Both the position numbers and the translations under genes were made by a program. From CAVSUZ01 sp963791885 (GTDB lineage Bacteria; Pseudomonadota; Alphaproteobacteria; Acetobacterales; Acetobacteraceae): a DNA stretch of 64,000 nucleotides. The notes beneath the pieces were generated by a model, which was not told the DNA's origin, searched no databases, and saw nothing but the letters and a program-made list of their open reading frames with translations. Shown piece by piece: positions 9,647 through 18,079 of the stretch; within the stretch, counting starts at the first letter, position 1; every line of letters begins with the position of its first letter. The stretch is taken from NCBI GenBank assembly GCA_963791885.1, contig CAWBUL010000006.1, forward strand, positions 1 to 64,000, written 5' to 3'.

Positions 9647-10924
9647 ATGGCCGATGTCGACGTCAAAACCGTTGCCAATTATGCTGGGAGCACAATTAGG
9701 TACACAAGCGCAGTTCGTGCCGGCCAGTGGATATTTTTGACGGGCCATGAGGCGTTCGACTTCGAAACCGGTTCGACGGAGGCAGTGGCGGGACCCTCAG
9801 GCTTCCCGCTATGGGGCAAGACGCGGTTCCGGCGGGAGGGTGATTTCATTCTCCAGCGCATGCGCGGGCTGCTGCAATCCTTCGGGTCCGACTTATCTCA
9901 CGGTGTCCGTCTCGATCAGTATTATCCGACACCCGCTGCGGTCGAGCCATATCACCAGTCCCGCCGGGCAGAATTCGGCTCTTACATCCCTCCGAGTACG
10001 TCGGTCGTGATGGAGCACTGCTTCAGCCGCGATACTTCTATCTGCACGTCTCTGATGGCCGCGATCCCAGGCGATGGCTATGCGATTGAGCGCGTATATC
10101 CCAAAGATGTCGCCGCCCCGTCCTGGTCCGGGTTCGTGCCGGCGATCACGTGCAGTGACTTCATTTTCGTCGCCGGGCAAATGGCGACGAACGCCGTAGA
10201 TGGGCTGGACCCGCGCGCCCATGTGCCGGATCACGCCCGCTGGAGCGGAGCAGAGATCCGGAAGCAGACCGCGTTCCTTATCAACGAGAAGCTGAAACCT
10301 GCGCTGGAAGCCGCAGGATCATCTCTGGAGAATGCCGTCAAGGCACAGGTTTATATAGAGCAGGTGGAGGATTTCCCTGACTTTGTGGAGGTATGGAACG
10401 AGACTTTCGCCACGATCCCCTGTGCGCTGACGGTAGTGCCGACCAAGTCTTACGGCACGGTGGGCGGGATTATCGAGATCAATCTCATTGCGCTGAAGAC
10501 GGGGGCCACCCGCCGCAAACGCGTAATCGAGGCGGAAATCCCTGGGATGTCGGCATACGGCCCGTGCGTGCAGGCGGGCGAGTTCCTTTTTCCTTCGGCG
10601 CTGATGGCGGTAGGCACGGACGGAATGGTAGCCGGAGGGATGCTATCGGCCTCACTCGACGGACTGGCACATGCCGGATTCACTCAAGCGTCGACGATCT
10701 ACGGTTACGCCGAAGCACTGTGTGAGAAAGCGGGCACCTCGATGGGTAACGTGGTGCGGGCACAGTATTTCACCACGGACCCGCGCGAGTTCTCCGGCAT
10801 CTCGGCCGCCTGGACCGCACGATACGGCACACAACCTCATCCGTTCGTCTGTGTGGGCGTGCCGGGCCCGTTGCCCGCCCCCGCTGCAGCGGTCATCGCG
10901 GATTTGTGGATCTACGCTCCCTGA
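9647..10924 (+). CDS. Three-domain RidA/YjgF-like protein
   Basis: This intact 425-residue protein begins 16 bp after the permease, with a GGGAG ribosome site. It holds three successive RidA-like segments: about 15-135 (VRAGQWIFLTGHEAFD), about 150-290 (CSDFIFVAGQMATN, LKPALEAAGSSLENAVKAQV) and about 300-425 (VQAGEFLFPSALMAVG, NVVRAQYFTTDP). Single-domain RidA proteins are 120-150 residues and deaminate reactive imines. The residues around the usual catalytic Arg in the middle domain read CALTVVPTKSYGTVGG, with no Arg, so imine deamination there is doubtful. Position between an importer and a flavin monooxygenase suggests a catabolic role, as RutC accompanies RutA in uracil breakdown. Confidence 0.75.
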   Translation: MADVDVKTVANYAGSTIRYTSAVRAGQWIFLTGHEAFDFETGSTEAVAGPSGFPLWGKTRFRREGDFILQRMRGLLQSFGSDLSHGVRLDQYYPTPAAVEPYHQSRRAEFGSYIPPSTSVVMEHCFSRDTSICTSLMAAIPGDGYAIERVYPKDVAAPSWSGFVPAITCSDFIFVAGQMATNAVDGLDPRAHVPDHARWSGAEIRKQTAFLINEKLKPALEAAGSSLENAVKAQVYIEQVEDFPDFVEVWNETFATIPCALTVVPTKSYGTVGGIIEINLIALKTGATRRKRVIEAEIPGMSAYGPCVQAGEFLFPSALMAVGTDGMVAGGMLSASLDGLAHAGFTQASTIYGYAEALCEKAGTSMGNVVRAQYFTTDPREFSGISAAWTARYGTQPHPFVCVGVPGPLPAPAAAVIADLWIYAP

Positions 10925-10940
10925 CGCAGCGGAGGCTTCG

Positions 10941-12267
10941 TTGTCCCAATCCGAGACCCTGCACCTCGCCGCAGATTTGTCCCACATCCACACCGACTAT
11001 CTATGGCGGTCCGCGGGATGCTGGATAGGCTATCCATATTACGGCCAGCCGGATCTGTACGAGGACTGCGCGCGTATCGCGGCACGCGGCAAGTTCGATC
11101 TGCTTTTCTTTGGTGACTTAGCCAATACGTCGGAAAATCATGGAGGCACACATCATGCTGCGGTGGCGTACGGCATGCGCTGGCCAAAGCATGACATGTC
11201 TCCGCTAATCCCTCTTATGGCGCGAGCCGCCGCCGGGGTGGGATTCGGGCTGACCATGTCCACCACCTATCAACATCCGTTCCACGTTGCCCGGTTCTTC
11301 AACGCATTGGATCACGTCACTGGTGGCCGGATTGCCTGGAACGCCGTCACGTCGGCTTACAAGAACGAGGCGGCGAACTGGAGTTATGAGGAGATGATCG
11401 AACATGATGAGCGTTACGTTCGCGCCCGAGAGCATATGCAGGTCGCGTGTGCGCTGTGGGACAGCGTGGAGAAGGACGCCATCATATTTGATAAGGCGAG
11501 CGGTATGTTCGCCAATCCGCAGAAGGTCCATCTGATCAATCACAAGGGTAAGTATTTCAACGTGCGGGGACCGCTGCCCGTCATCCCCTCGCCGCAGCAC
11601 CGGCCGGGTACTGATACAGGCGGGACAGTCGCCGGCGGGGATCGATCTTGCTGCCACCTTTGCCGAAATGCAGTTCGTTGGTCGTAACAGCTTGGCCAGC
11701 ATGAAGGCACATCGGCGCACGCTGGATGATCGGCTGGCGACCCACAATCGCAGCCCGCGCGACTGCGGCGTGTTGTGGAGCATACGCGTTCAAGTGGCCG
11801 AAAGTGAGGCCGAGGCGCTTGAGAAGGAGCGACGCTACATTGCATCTATCCCTCGGGAAGCGGGTCTTATCGAGCTATCACACATGTACGGGATCGATTT
11901 CTCAGCTTTGCGTAGCGACATGCGCTTGGCCGATGTGGCCGAGACCGTGAAGGCGCAGAATGTGCATTGGGGCAGTTTTGAGGAACTGCTGGAGACCAAC
12001 GATCCCGAGATGACGGTGGGTGAGCTTGGCCGCAAGAACGCGATCGGCAAAACACTTGCCGTCCGGGGGACGCCAAAGTCGATCGCCGACCAGATCGAGC
12101 AGATCCTCGATGCCACGGGACGCAATGGCGGTATCATTCTCGCAAAAGGCATCGAAATTCCGACGTATCTACGAGAGTTCGTCGAGTATGTTGTGCCTGA
12201 GCTGCAGCGGCGTGGCTTAACCAAAATGCGGTATGACGGCACGACTTTGCGTGAGAATTTAAACTGA
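10941..12267 (+). pseudogene. LLM-class flavin-dependent monooxygenase (NtaA/SnaA/DszA type), one frameshift
   Basis: A TTG at 10941 follows GGAGG by 5 bp and opens LSQSETLHLAADLSHIH. Family features include WRSAGCWIGYPYYGQPDLYE, FDLLFFGDLANT, GFGLTMSTTYQHPFHVAR and GGRIAWNAVTSAYKNEA. Near 11605 the frame shifts; the alternative frame gives VLIQAGQSPAGIDLAATFAE and runs through MQFVGRNSLASMKAHR to the stop at 12267. These enzymes use FMNH2 to oxidise nitrilotriacetate, sulfur heterocycles and similar substrates. Only one indel separates it from an intact gene of about 440 residues. Confidence 0.8.
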
Positions 12268-12385
12268 CCACCGTGCGCTGCACACCGACCGTTGCCGCGC
12301 GCGCTGGCTACCACACGGCTTCGGCCAGCGCAGCCGGCGCGTTACCAATCGGGACGTTTCCGTAGACACCTATCTCCAGTCGCGC

Positions 12386-12782
12386 TTACGCGATATCCGC
12401 GTGGAAGCGGTTGCCCGCCGTGGTCGGACGGATGTGGCCGGTGCGGATGACGTAATCTCCAAATCGCTCACCGTCCGTGCGCCGTTCCGCGTATTCGCGA
12501 AACAGCGGGGATAGGGCGGCGACGATGGCATCCCCGTCGATATCGCGGCGATAGAGCCTGTTCAGGCGCGTGCCGTCGAAGGCGCCGCCGAGATAGAGGT
12601 TGTAGATGCCCGGCGTGCGCCCGACCAAACCGATCTCCGCCAGATACGGCCGTGCGCAGCCATTCGGGCAGCCGGTCATGCGGATGGTGATGTCATCCTC
12701 CGCCAAGCCTACTTGCTCCAGTTCGTCGTCCAGGCGGGTGATAAGGTCGGGCAAATAGCGTTCGCTTTCGGCCAGAGCGAGG
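12386..12782 (-). pseudogene. Detached 3' end of a second cysI (sulfite reductase beta subunit)
   Basis: This segment encodes the last 130 or so residues of a CysI protein, including MTGCPNGCARPYLAEIGLVG and a natural C-terminus (YVIRTGHIRPTTAGNRFHAD). It lies directly downstream of the main cysI, and its 331-bp body (12452-12782) is a diverged copy of 12783-13113. It has no start of its own. It looks like the residue of a second cysI paralogue or a diverged tandem duplication. Confidence 0.8.
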
Positions 12783-13113
12783 GTAATCTCCAAATCGCTC
12801 ACCGTCCGTGCGCCGTTCCGCGTATTCGCGAAACAAAGGGGATAGGGCGGCGACGATGGCATCCCCGTCGATATCGCGACGATAGAGCTTGTTCAGGCGC
12901 GTGCCGTCGAAGGCGCCGCCGAGATAGAGGTTGTAGACGCCCGGCGTGCGTCCGACCAAGCCGATCTCTGCCAGGTACGGCCGCGCGCAGCCGTTCGGGC
13001 AGCCGGTCATGCGGATGGTGATGTCATCCTCCGCGAGGCCCATATGCTCCAGTTCGTCCTCCAAGCGGGTGATCAGATCCGGCAGATAGCGTTGAGCTTC
13101 TGCAAGCGCGAGC
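12452..13113. repeat. Tandem direct repeat, 2 x 331 bp, within cysI
   Basis: Unit A is 12452-12782 and unit B 12783-13113. The first 50 or so bases (from GTAATCTCCAAATCGCTCAC) are identical. By eye I count roughly 30 differences over the whole unit, mostly at third codon positions. The divergence shows this is not a fresh slippage duplication. Confidence 0.85.
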
Positions 13114-14402
13114 CCGCAGGTGGGGAGTGCCACACAGGCCAGGGCGTTGCGTCGCAGCCCGCTGACCGGAGCGTCCAGATGGTGTTCCCGCAGTAGCGCT
13201 TCGACCTCCGTTTTGCTGTCCGCGGGGATATCGGCCAGCAGGAGGTTCTGATTCGGCGTGACGATGAAGTGGCCGATGTCGCGTTCGGCGATGGCATGAA
13301 GGCCAGGGAGTTGCCTGCTGACACGGCCGTTTTCGACGAACATCGTGTAATGCCACGTGTCATTATCGCCTTGCGCCCAGCCGAGCCGGTCGCCATTGCC
13401 GGTGAAGGCGAAGGGGCGCGCTTCGGCGAGGGTGTAGCCAAGACGGCGTTCGACCTCGGCTCGGAAGGCGGCGATACCCATGCGCTCGATTGTGTATTTC
13501 AGCCGAGCGTGCTTGCGGTCGGAGCGGTCCCCGAAATCGCGCTGCACGGTCACGATTTTTTCGGCAATGTCCACCGCTTGATCTGGGCGGCAGAAGCCGA
13601 TCACGTCGCCGGTGCGCGGGAAGGTGTCCGGTTCGCCGTGGGTCATGCCCATGCCGCCGCCGGCGACAACGTTGTAACCGGCGATACGGCCGTCTTGCTC
13701 GATGGCGATGAAGCCAAGGTCCTGCGAGAACACGTCGACGTCGTTATCAGGCGGCAGGGCCACGCCGATCTTGAATTTGCGCGGCAGGTAAGTGCGGCCG
13801 TAGATCGGCTCGTCTTCTTCCTCGCCGCCGCTGTGCTGTTCGCCGTCGATCCAGATCTCATGCCAGGCGCGGCTTTTGGGGAGCAGGTGCTGGCCGATGG
13901 CGCGGGCGAGGTTGGCGACGGCGGCGTGGGACGCGCTCTGCCACGGATTGACGCGGGCGGTCACGTTGCGGTTGACGTCGCCGCAGGCCGCAATGGTGTC
14001 CAGCATCGCATCGTTCAGGCCCTGGATGGCGGCGCGCAGATTGCTCTTGATGACGCCATGGATCTGGATGGTCTGGCGTGTGGTCAGGCGCAGCGTGCCG
14101 TTGCCGCGCTCCCTCGCGATGCGCTCGGCCGCCAACCACCGCTGCGGCGTGAGTACGCCGCCCGGAATGCGCAGGCGCGCCATGAAGATGAAGGCCTTTT
14201 CCATCTTCTGGCGTCCGCGCTCGGGGCGCAGATCGCGATCGTCCTGCACGTAGATGCCGTGGAACTTGGTCAGTTGCTGATCGTCATCGGCCAGCGAGCC
14301 GGTTTCGACACGGGTCAGGCCATCGGCGATGGTGCCACGCAAAAGACGGCTTTCCGCCTTGATCCTCTCGTTGGCCGATAGGGGTCGAACGTCAGTAGAC
14401 AT
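12693..14402 (-). CDS. cysI: Sulfite reductase (NADPH) hemoprotein beta subunit
   Basis: The 569-residue protein matches the length of known CysI (about 570). It starts MSTDVRPLSANERIKAESRL, with LTTRQTIQIHGVIKSNLRAA in the first sulfite reductase half. The cysteine clusters that bind the 4Fe-4S/siroheme pair are present: CVALPTC and CPNGC. The enzyme reduces sulfite to sulfide with electrons from CysJ. After ERFGDY the frame runs into the tandem repeat and ends in a foreign 30-residue tail (PRSGRKRTLFARPYHPPG...) instead of the native end found at 12386. The start overlaps the cysJ stop by 11 bp. Catalytic residues are upstream of the altered tail, so it may still work. Confidence 0.9.
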   Translation of the reverse strand: MSTDVRPLSANERIKAESRLLRGTIADGLTRVETGSLADDDQQLTKFHGIYVQDDRDLRPERGRQKMEKAFIFMARLRIPGGVLTPQRWLAAERIARERGNGTLRLTTRQTIQIHGVIKSNLRAAIQGLNDAMLDTIAACGDVNRNVTARVNPWQSASHAAVANLARAIGQHLLPKSRAWHEIWIDGEQHSGGEEEDEPIYGRTYLPRKFKIGVALPPDNDVDVFSQDLGFIAIEQDGRIAGYNVVAGGGMGMTHGEPDTFPRTGDVIGFCRPDQAVDIAEKIVTVQRDFGDRSDRKHARLKYTIERMGIAAFRAEVERRLGYTLAEARPFAFTGNGDRLGWAQGDNDTWHYTMFVENGRVSRQLPGLHAIAERDIGHFIVTPNQNLLLADIPADSKTEVEALLREHHLDAPVSGLRRNALACVALPTCGLALAEAQRYLPDLITRLEDELEHMGLAEDDITIRMTGCPNGCARPYLAEIGLVGRTPGVYNLYLGGAFDGTRLNKLYRRDIDGDAIVAALSPLFREYAERRTDGERFGDYPRSGRKRTLFARPYHPPGRRTGASRLGGG

Positions 14403-16041
14403 CGCGCAGATACCTTCCTTCGCGGCGCAGCGTGTCGAGCTTCGTTTCACCCAAGACCTGCTGCAGCATGGTGTGCACATCTTTCGCCATCGCGTTGGCG
14501 TCTCCGCACACATAAATCGCGGCGCCGTCCTGCACCCACGCGTCCAGCTCGCGGCGGGCGTCCCACAGCGCGTGCGGCACGTAGCGTTTTTCGGGCTGAT
14601 CGCGGGAGAACGCGACATCGAGACGCGTGAGCATGCCGCGCTTCAGCAGATCCTGCCATTCCAACTGATAGAGAAAGTCGTGGGTGTAATTGCGGTGGCC
14701 AAACATCAGCCAGTTGCGACCACGCGCGCCCACGGCGTCGCGTTCCTGCATGAAGGCGCGGAACGGCGCGACACCGGTGCCGGGGCCGATCATGATGATC
14801 GGGCGGTCGGGGTCGGCGGGCAGGCGAAAATGCGCGTTGGGCTTGAGGAAGACACGCAGTCGATCGCTTGTCTTACGGCGTTCCACGACATCGGCCGAGG
14901 CGACGCCCTTGCGCGCGCGGCCATGCGCTTCGTAGCGGACAGCGGCGATGAGCAGGTGCGCCTCGTCGGGCGTGGTTTTGCGGCTGGAGGCGGCGGAGTA
15001 GTAGCGCGGCGCCAAGGGACGCAGCACGGACAGCAGTTCGTCTTCCGACCATTGGCGCGGCTCGGCTTCCAGCATGTCGATCACCTGCCAGAATTCGCGG
15101 CGTGGCTCGCGCGTCAGCGTGGTGATGTCGTACTGGTCGAGCAGTTTCGTCCGCAACTGTGCGTTGCCCGAGAGGCCGGCCGCATGCAGCACCGCGTGGA
15201 CCAGCGCCGGATCGTTCGTCGGCACGATGCCGAGCGAGTCGCCCGGTTCGTACTCGATACCGGCGCCGGCCAGCGACAGTTCCACGTGCCAGGTGTCCGA
15301 GGTCGAGCGGCTGCCGGAGAGGCGGACGCGTTCGGTGATCTCGGCCTCGAACGGGCGAGTGCGCGTCCAGGCGGCGCCGGCGACAGAGCGCGCGAAGTCC
15401 ACGTGGATGACCGCGCCGGCCTCCGGCTTGCCGAGCTCCGCCTGCAGCACCTCCAACGTGCCGTCGATCCAGGCAGCGGCCTGGGCTTCGAAGTCGAGAT
15501 CGCATTCGATCCGCTCGGCCACGCGGATGGCGCCAAGGCCGGCGAAGCGCTCATCGAACACGCGCCCGGTCTCGCAGAACCTGGCGTAGGCGCGATCGCC
15601 GAGCGCCAGGACGGCGTAGCGCAGGCCCTCGAGGCGCGGTGCATTGTCGGCCATCAGCGCGGCGTAGAAGTCGACGGCGCGCTGCGGGGGATCGCCTTCG
15701 CCCCATGTGCTGGCGATGATCAGCACGTTCTTGGCGGTCGCGAGTTGGGCGGGCGTCGTGTCCGCCATATCCTGCACACGTGCAGCAAAGCCCAACTTGG
15801 AGGCTGCCTTGCGTGCCGCGTCGGCGAGCGCCTCGGCATTGCCGGACTCGGTGGCGAACAGGATCGTCAGGGGCAGACGGCGTGCCGGCGGCGCCGCGGT
15901 CGCGGGTTGGGACGTGTTGGCGGCCTGATAGCCGGCGAGGAAGCCGCTGAGCCAGGTACGCTGCTCCGCATTGGCGTCGGCGATGATGCGGTTGAGCGCG
16001 GTGATCTGATCCGCCGGGAACGGCGCGGTTTCAGGCAGCAT
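14392..16041 (-). CDS. cysJ: Sulfite reductase (NADPH) flavoprotein alpha subunit
   Basis: Start chosen at MLPETAPFPADQITALNRII (549 residues); upstream codons in the same frame overlap the methyltransferase gene and look non-native. Domains in order: flavodoxin-like FMN domain (LTILFATESGNAEALADAAR, ASTWGEGDPP), connecting/FAD domain (YEPGDSLGIVPTND, PRYYSAASS) and NADPH domain (MIGPGTGVAPFRAFMQERDA, YVCGDANAM), ending EGRYLRDVY as in CysJ. It passes electrons from NADPH through FAD and FMN to CysI. Lies between the siroheme methyltransferase and cysI with overlaps on both sides, so one transcript is likely. Confidence 0.93.
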   Translation of the reverse strand: MLPETAPFPADQITALNRIIADANAEQRTWLSGFLAGYQAANTSQPATAAPPARRLPLTILFATESGNAEALADAARKAASKLGFAARVQDMADTTPAQLATAKNVLIIASTWGEGDPPQRAVDFYAALMADNAPRLEGLRYAVLALGDRAYARFCETGRVFDERFAGLGAIRVAERIECDLDFEAQAAAWIDGTLEVLQAELGKPEAGAVIHVDFARSVAGAAWTRTRPFEAEITERVRLSGSRSTSDTWHVELSLAGAGIEYEPGDSLGIVPTNDPALVHAVLHAAGLSGNAQLRTKLLDQYDITTLTREPRREFWQVIDMLEAEPRQWSEDELLSVLRPLAPRYYSAASSRKTTPDEAHLLIAAVRYEAHGRARKGVASADVVERRKTSDRLRVFLKPNAHFRLPADPDRPIIMIGPGTGVAPFRAFMQERDAVGARGRNWLMFGHRNYTHDFLYQLEWQDLLKRGMLTRLDVAFSRDQPEKRYVPHALWDARRELDAWVQDGAAIYVCGDANAMAKDVHTMLQQVLGETKLDTLRREGRYLRDVY

Positions 16042-16822
16042 GACGTTCTTCCTCGGGAAGCGGGGTGGTGTCCTGGGATGCCAGCAGCGCCCGCAAGGCG
16101 ACGACTGGGCCGACGATGATGAGTGTCGGGGCATGGCGCGGAATCGCAGCGGCGGTTGTCTCGGCGTTCGCGAGGGTGGTGATCGCGACGCGCTGGCGCG
16201 GCGTGGTGGCCTCGGTGATGAAGGCGACGGGTTCGGTGCCGTCGCGGCCGGCGGTCCGCAGATGCGCAGCGATGCCGCCGATGTGGCGCAGCGCCATGTA
16301 GAGCACCAGTACGTCGGCGCCGCGCGACAGTGCGGTCCAGTCGATGGCGGGGAGCTCGCCGGTCGTGTCGTGGCCGGTGGCGAAGGCGACGCTGTGGGCC
16401 AAGCCGCGATGGGTCACCGGAATGCCGGCAGCCGCGGCGGCACCGATCCCGGCGCTGATGCCGGGCACGACGCGGAAGCGGATGCCGGCGGCGGCGAGGG
16501 CCAGGGCTTCCTCGGCGCCACGGCCGAACACCATCGGGTCACCGCCTTTCAAGCGCAGCACACGATGGCCGGCGCGCGCCAGTTCGATCAGACGCTCGTT
16601 GATGCGCATCTGCGGCGTGCGCCGCCCGCCGGCGCGTTTGCCGACCGGTTCCAGTCGGGCTTGCGACGCCATCGCCAGGATCTCCGGCGAGACCAGGGCG
16701 TCATGCAGGACGATATCTGCTTGGGCCAATGCCTGTGCGGCGTTGAGCGTGAGCAGGCCGGGATCGCCGGGGCCGGCGCCGACGAGCCAGACGACGCCTG
16801 GTTCGAGGGTCACACCAGCCAT
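16031..16822 (-). CDS. cobA: Uroporphyrinogen-III C-methyltransferase (SUMT)
   Basis: Starts MAGVTLEPGVVWLVGAGPGD. The SAM-dependent tetrapyrrole methylase motifs are VGAGPGDPGLLTLNAAQAL, VLRLKGGDPMVFGRGAEEAL and VVPGISAGIGAAAAAGIPVT. About 263 residues. It makes precorrin-2 from uroporphyrinogen III, the first step to siroheme, the cofactor of CysI. It overlaps the upstream dehydrogenase gene by 13 bp and cysJ by 11 bp. Equivalent to the C-terminal half of enterobacterial CysG. Confidence 0.92.
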   Translation of the reverse strand: MAGVTLEPGVVWLVGAGPGDPGLLTLNAAQALAQADIVLHDALVSPEILAMASQARLEPVGKRAGGRRTPQMRINERLIELARAGHRVLRLKGGDPMVFGRGAEEALALAAAGIRFRVVPGISAGIGAAAAAGIPVTHRGLAHSVAFATGHDTTGELPAIDWTALSRGADVLVLYMALRHIGGIAAHLRTAGRDGTEPVAFITEATTPRQRVAITTLANAETTAAAIPRHAPTLIIVGPVVALRALLASQDTTPLPEEERHAA

Positions 16823-17352
16823 CCGTTCGCCTCCAGCAGAGCGTCGGTCAGCGCGGTCACGTCGCTTCCCTGTTCGCGCCAGACCGTGCGGCATTGGCGC
16901 AGCGTGGCGAGGCGGGTGCTCCAGAATTGGGGGTATTGGGCTTCGAGCCGGGCGCGGATGCGGGCGGCAAGACGCGGGCTGGCGCCATTGGTGGAGACGG
17001 TCAGGAGCAGGTCACCGCGGCGAATTTCGGCCACGCTGTGGAAGTCGCAGAGAGCGGGCCGATCTTCGACGTTCACCAGCACACGTTCGGATCGGGCCCG
17101 TGCGGCAAGGTCGGCGGCGATTTCGTCCGGCAGGCCGGTAATCCAAAGCGCACCGAGGCCGGCCAGGTCGGATGAGGCCGGGAGATGTGGGCAAAGGTCC
17201 CCGGCCGGTTCCAGCCCGATGGGCTGATCGGAGAACAGCCGTGCGGTGCCGCCGCTGGCGGTTTGCAGAGCGGTAAAGCGCCTGAGGGCGGCATGACCGC
17301 GCCCAGCCACAGCTATTGGCACCACGGCCGGGTCAAGGGCCACCGCCATCAT
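16810..17352 (-). CDS. Precorrin-2 dehydrogenase / sirohydrochlorin ferrochelatase (CysG N-terminal or Met8 type)
   Basis: The 180-residue protein has a shortened Rossmann start (VVPIAVAGRGHAALRRF), the conserved active-site stretch VNVEDRPALCDFHSVAEI with an Asp where Met8p-type enzymes carry the catalytic Asp, and LTVSTNGASPRLAARIR. It ends LTDALLEANGWLV. It oxidises precorrin-2 and inserts iron to give siroheme. First gene of the cys operon; siroheme synthesis is thus split into two proteins here instead of a single CysG. Confidence 0.85.
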   Translation of the reverse strand: MMAVALDPAVVPIAVAGRGHAALRRFTALQTASGGTARLFSDQPIGLEPAGDLCPHLPASSDLAGLGALWITGLPDEIAADLAARARSERVLVNVEDRPALCDFHSVAEIRRGDLLLTVSTNGASPRLAARIRARLEAQYPQFWSTRLATLRQCRTVWREQGSDVTALTDALLEANGWLV

Positions 17353-17559
17353 GGCTGTGTGGCACCGGAATCAGGCACAGCACGATCTGTCATCAGGGAT
17401 TCTCCCGGGCGGCATAGTAGAGCTGGCCATCGCGGCCTGCCGGCAAAACAGAAGGATTTTCCTCAGATCCGCAAGACGTCGGCTAAAAAAGCAATGTCAT
17501 TCTCCGCCGGCACAGACAGAGAGCATCATTCACTCTATTTCGGTCTACGCCTTAGTGAT
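17353..17559. promoter_or_regulatory. Region upstream of the siroheme/sulfite reductase operon
   Basis: These 207 bp hold no convincing gene. They must contain the promoter for the minus-strand operon starting at 17352. I could not identify a CysB/Cbl-type operator or a riboswitch by eye. Confidence 0.3.
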
Positions 17560-18079
17560 GCTGCTCCCGCTTGAGGCAGTCCGTCAGGTTGAAATTCGAT
17601 CATCGGAGGCCGGACTGCATATCGTTGCAAATGGAAGGAAAAAGGCCTGGCCTTGCAGTCGGCGGAAGATCTGACGGAACCGTTTTGTGCCGCTGCTGCC
17701 CTGCTGCACGGCGGTGTCGGCCCGCAATCCTTCAGCCCGGCCGCATTACAGGATTCACGGATTTCGACCCTGATGCATCGCATCGAACTGTATTGTGACC
17801 CAGCGATTGATGCCGCTTATCCCGATCGCTTGGGTGCCCGAGTCGAGATCCCATGCCGCGAGAACCATCGCCGCTTTGAGACCCCGGTCTGGAGTGCTCA
17901 CGGTACCCCTGAAGATCCCTGTACCTGATGCGGAGCTAACAGATAAATTCCGTGACCTGTGTAAATACGTTTTGGACGAAGCTGCGGCTAACAGATTGCT
18001 CGCTGCTGTCCGGGCCCTCAATAAAATCGGCACGATGGAGGAACTGTCGGCGGCGGTCGTGTCCCAGTTCGTGGTGTAG
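17560..18079 (+). pseudogene. MmgE/PrpD-family protein, C-terminal remnant
   Basis: Fragments in changing frames resemble the C-terminal part of MmgE/PrpD proteins (2-methylcitrate dehydratase family): VEIRSSEAGLHIVANGRK, DLTEPFCAAAALLHGG, MHRIELYCDPAIDAAYPDRL, and after a shift near 17910 LTVPLKIPVPDAELTDKFRD to SAAVVSQFVV. The 5' two thirds are missing. The IS256 element begins within its last codons. Confidence 0.5.

Noticed and set aside
13269..16119. Long plus-strand open frames opposite cysI and cysJ (370 and 596 codons)
   Set aside because: They are antisense shadows caused by high GC3; the minus strand encodes CysI and CysJ with all cofactor motifs.
16040..17227. 395-codon plus-strand frame opposite the SUMT and siroheme genes
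   Set aside because: No recognisable motifs and fully overlaps two well-supported minus-strand genes.
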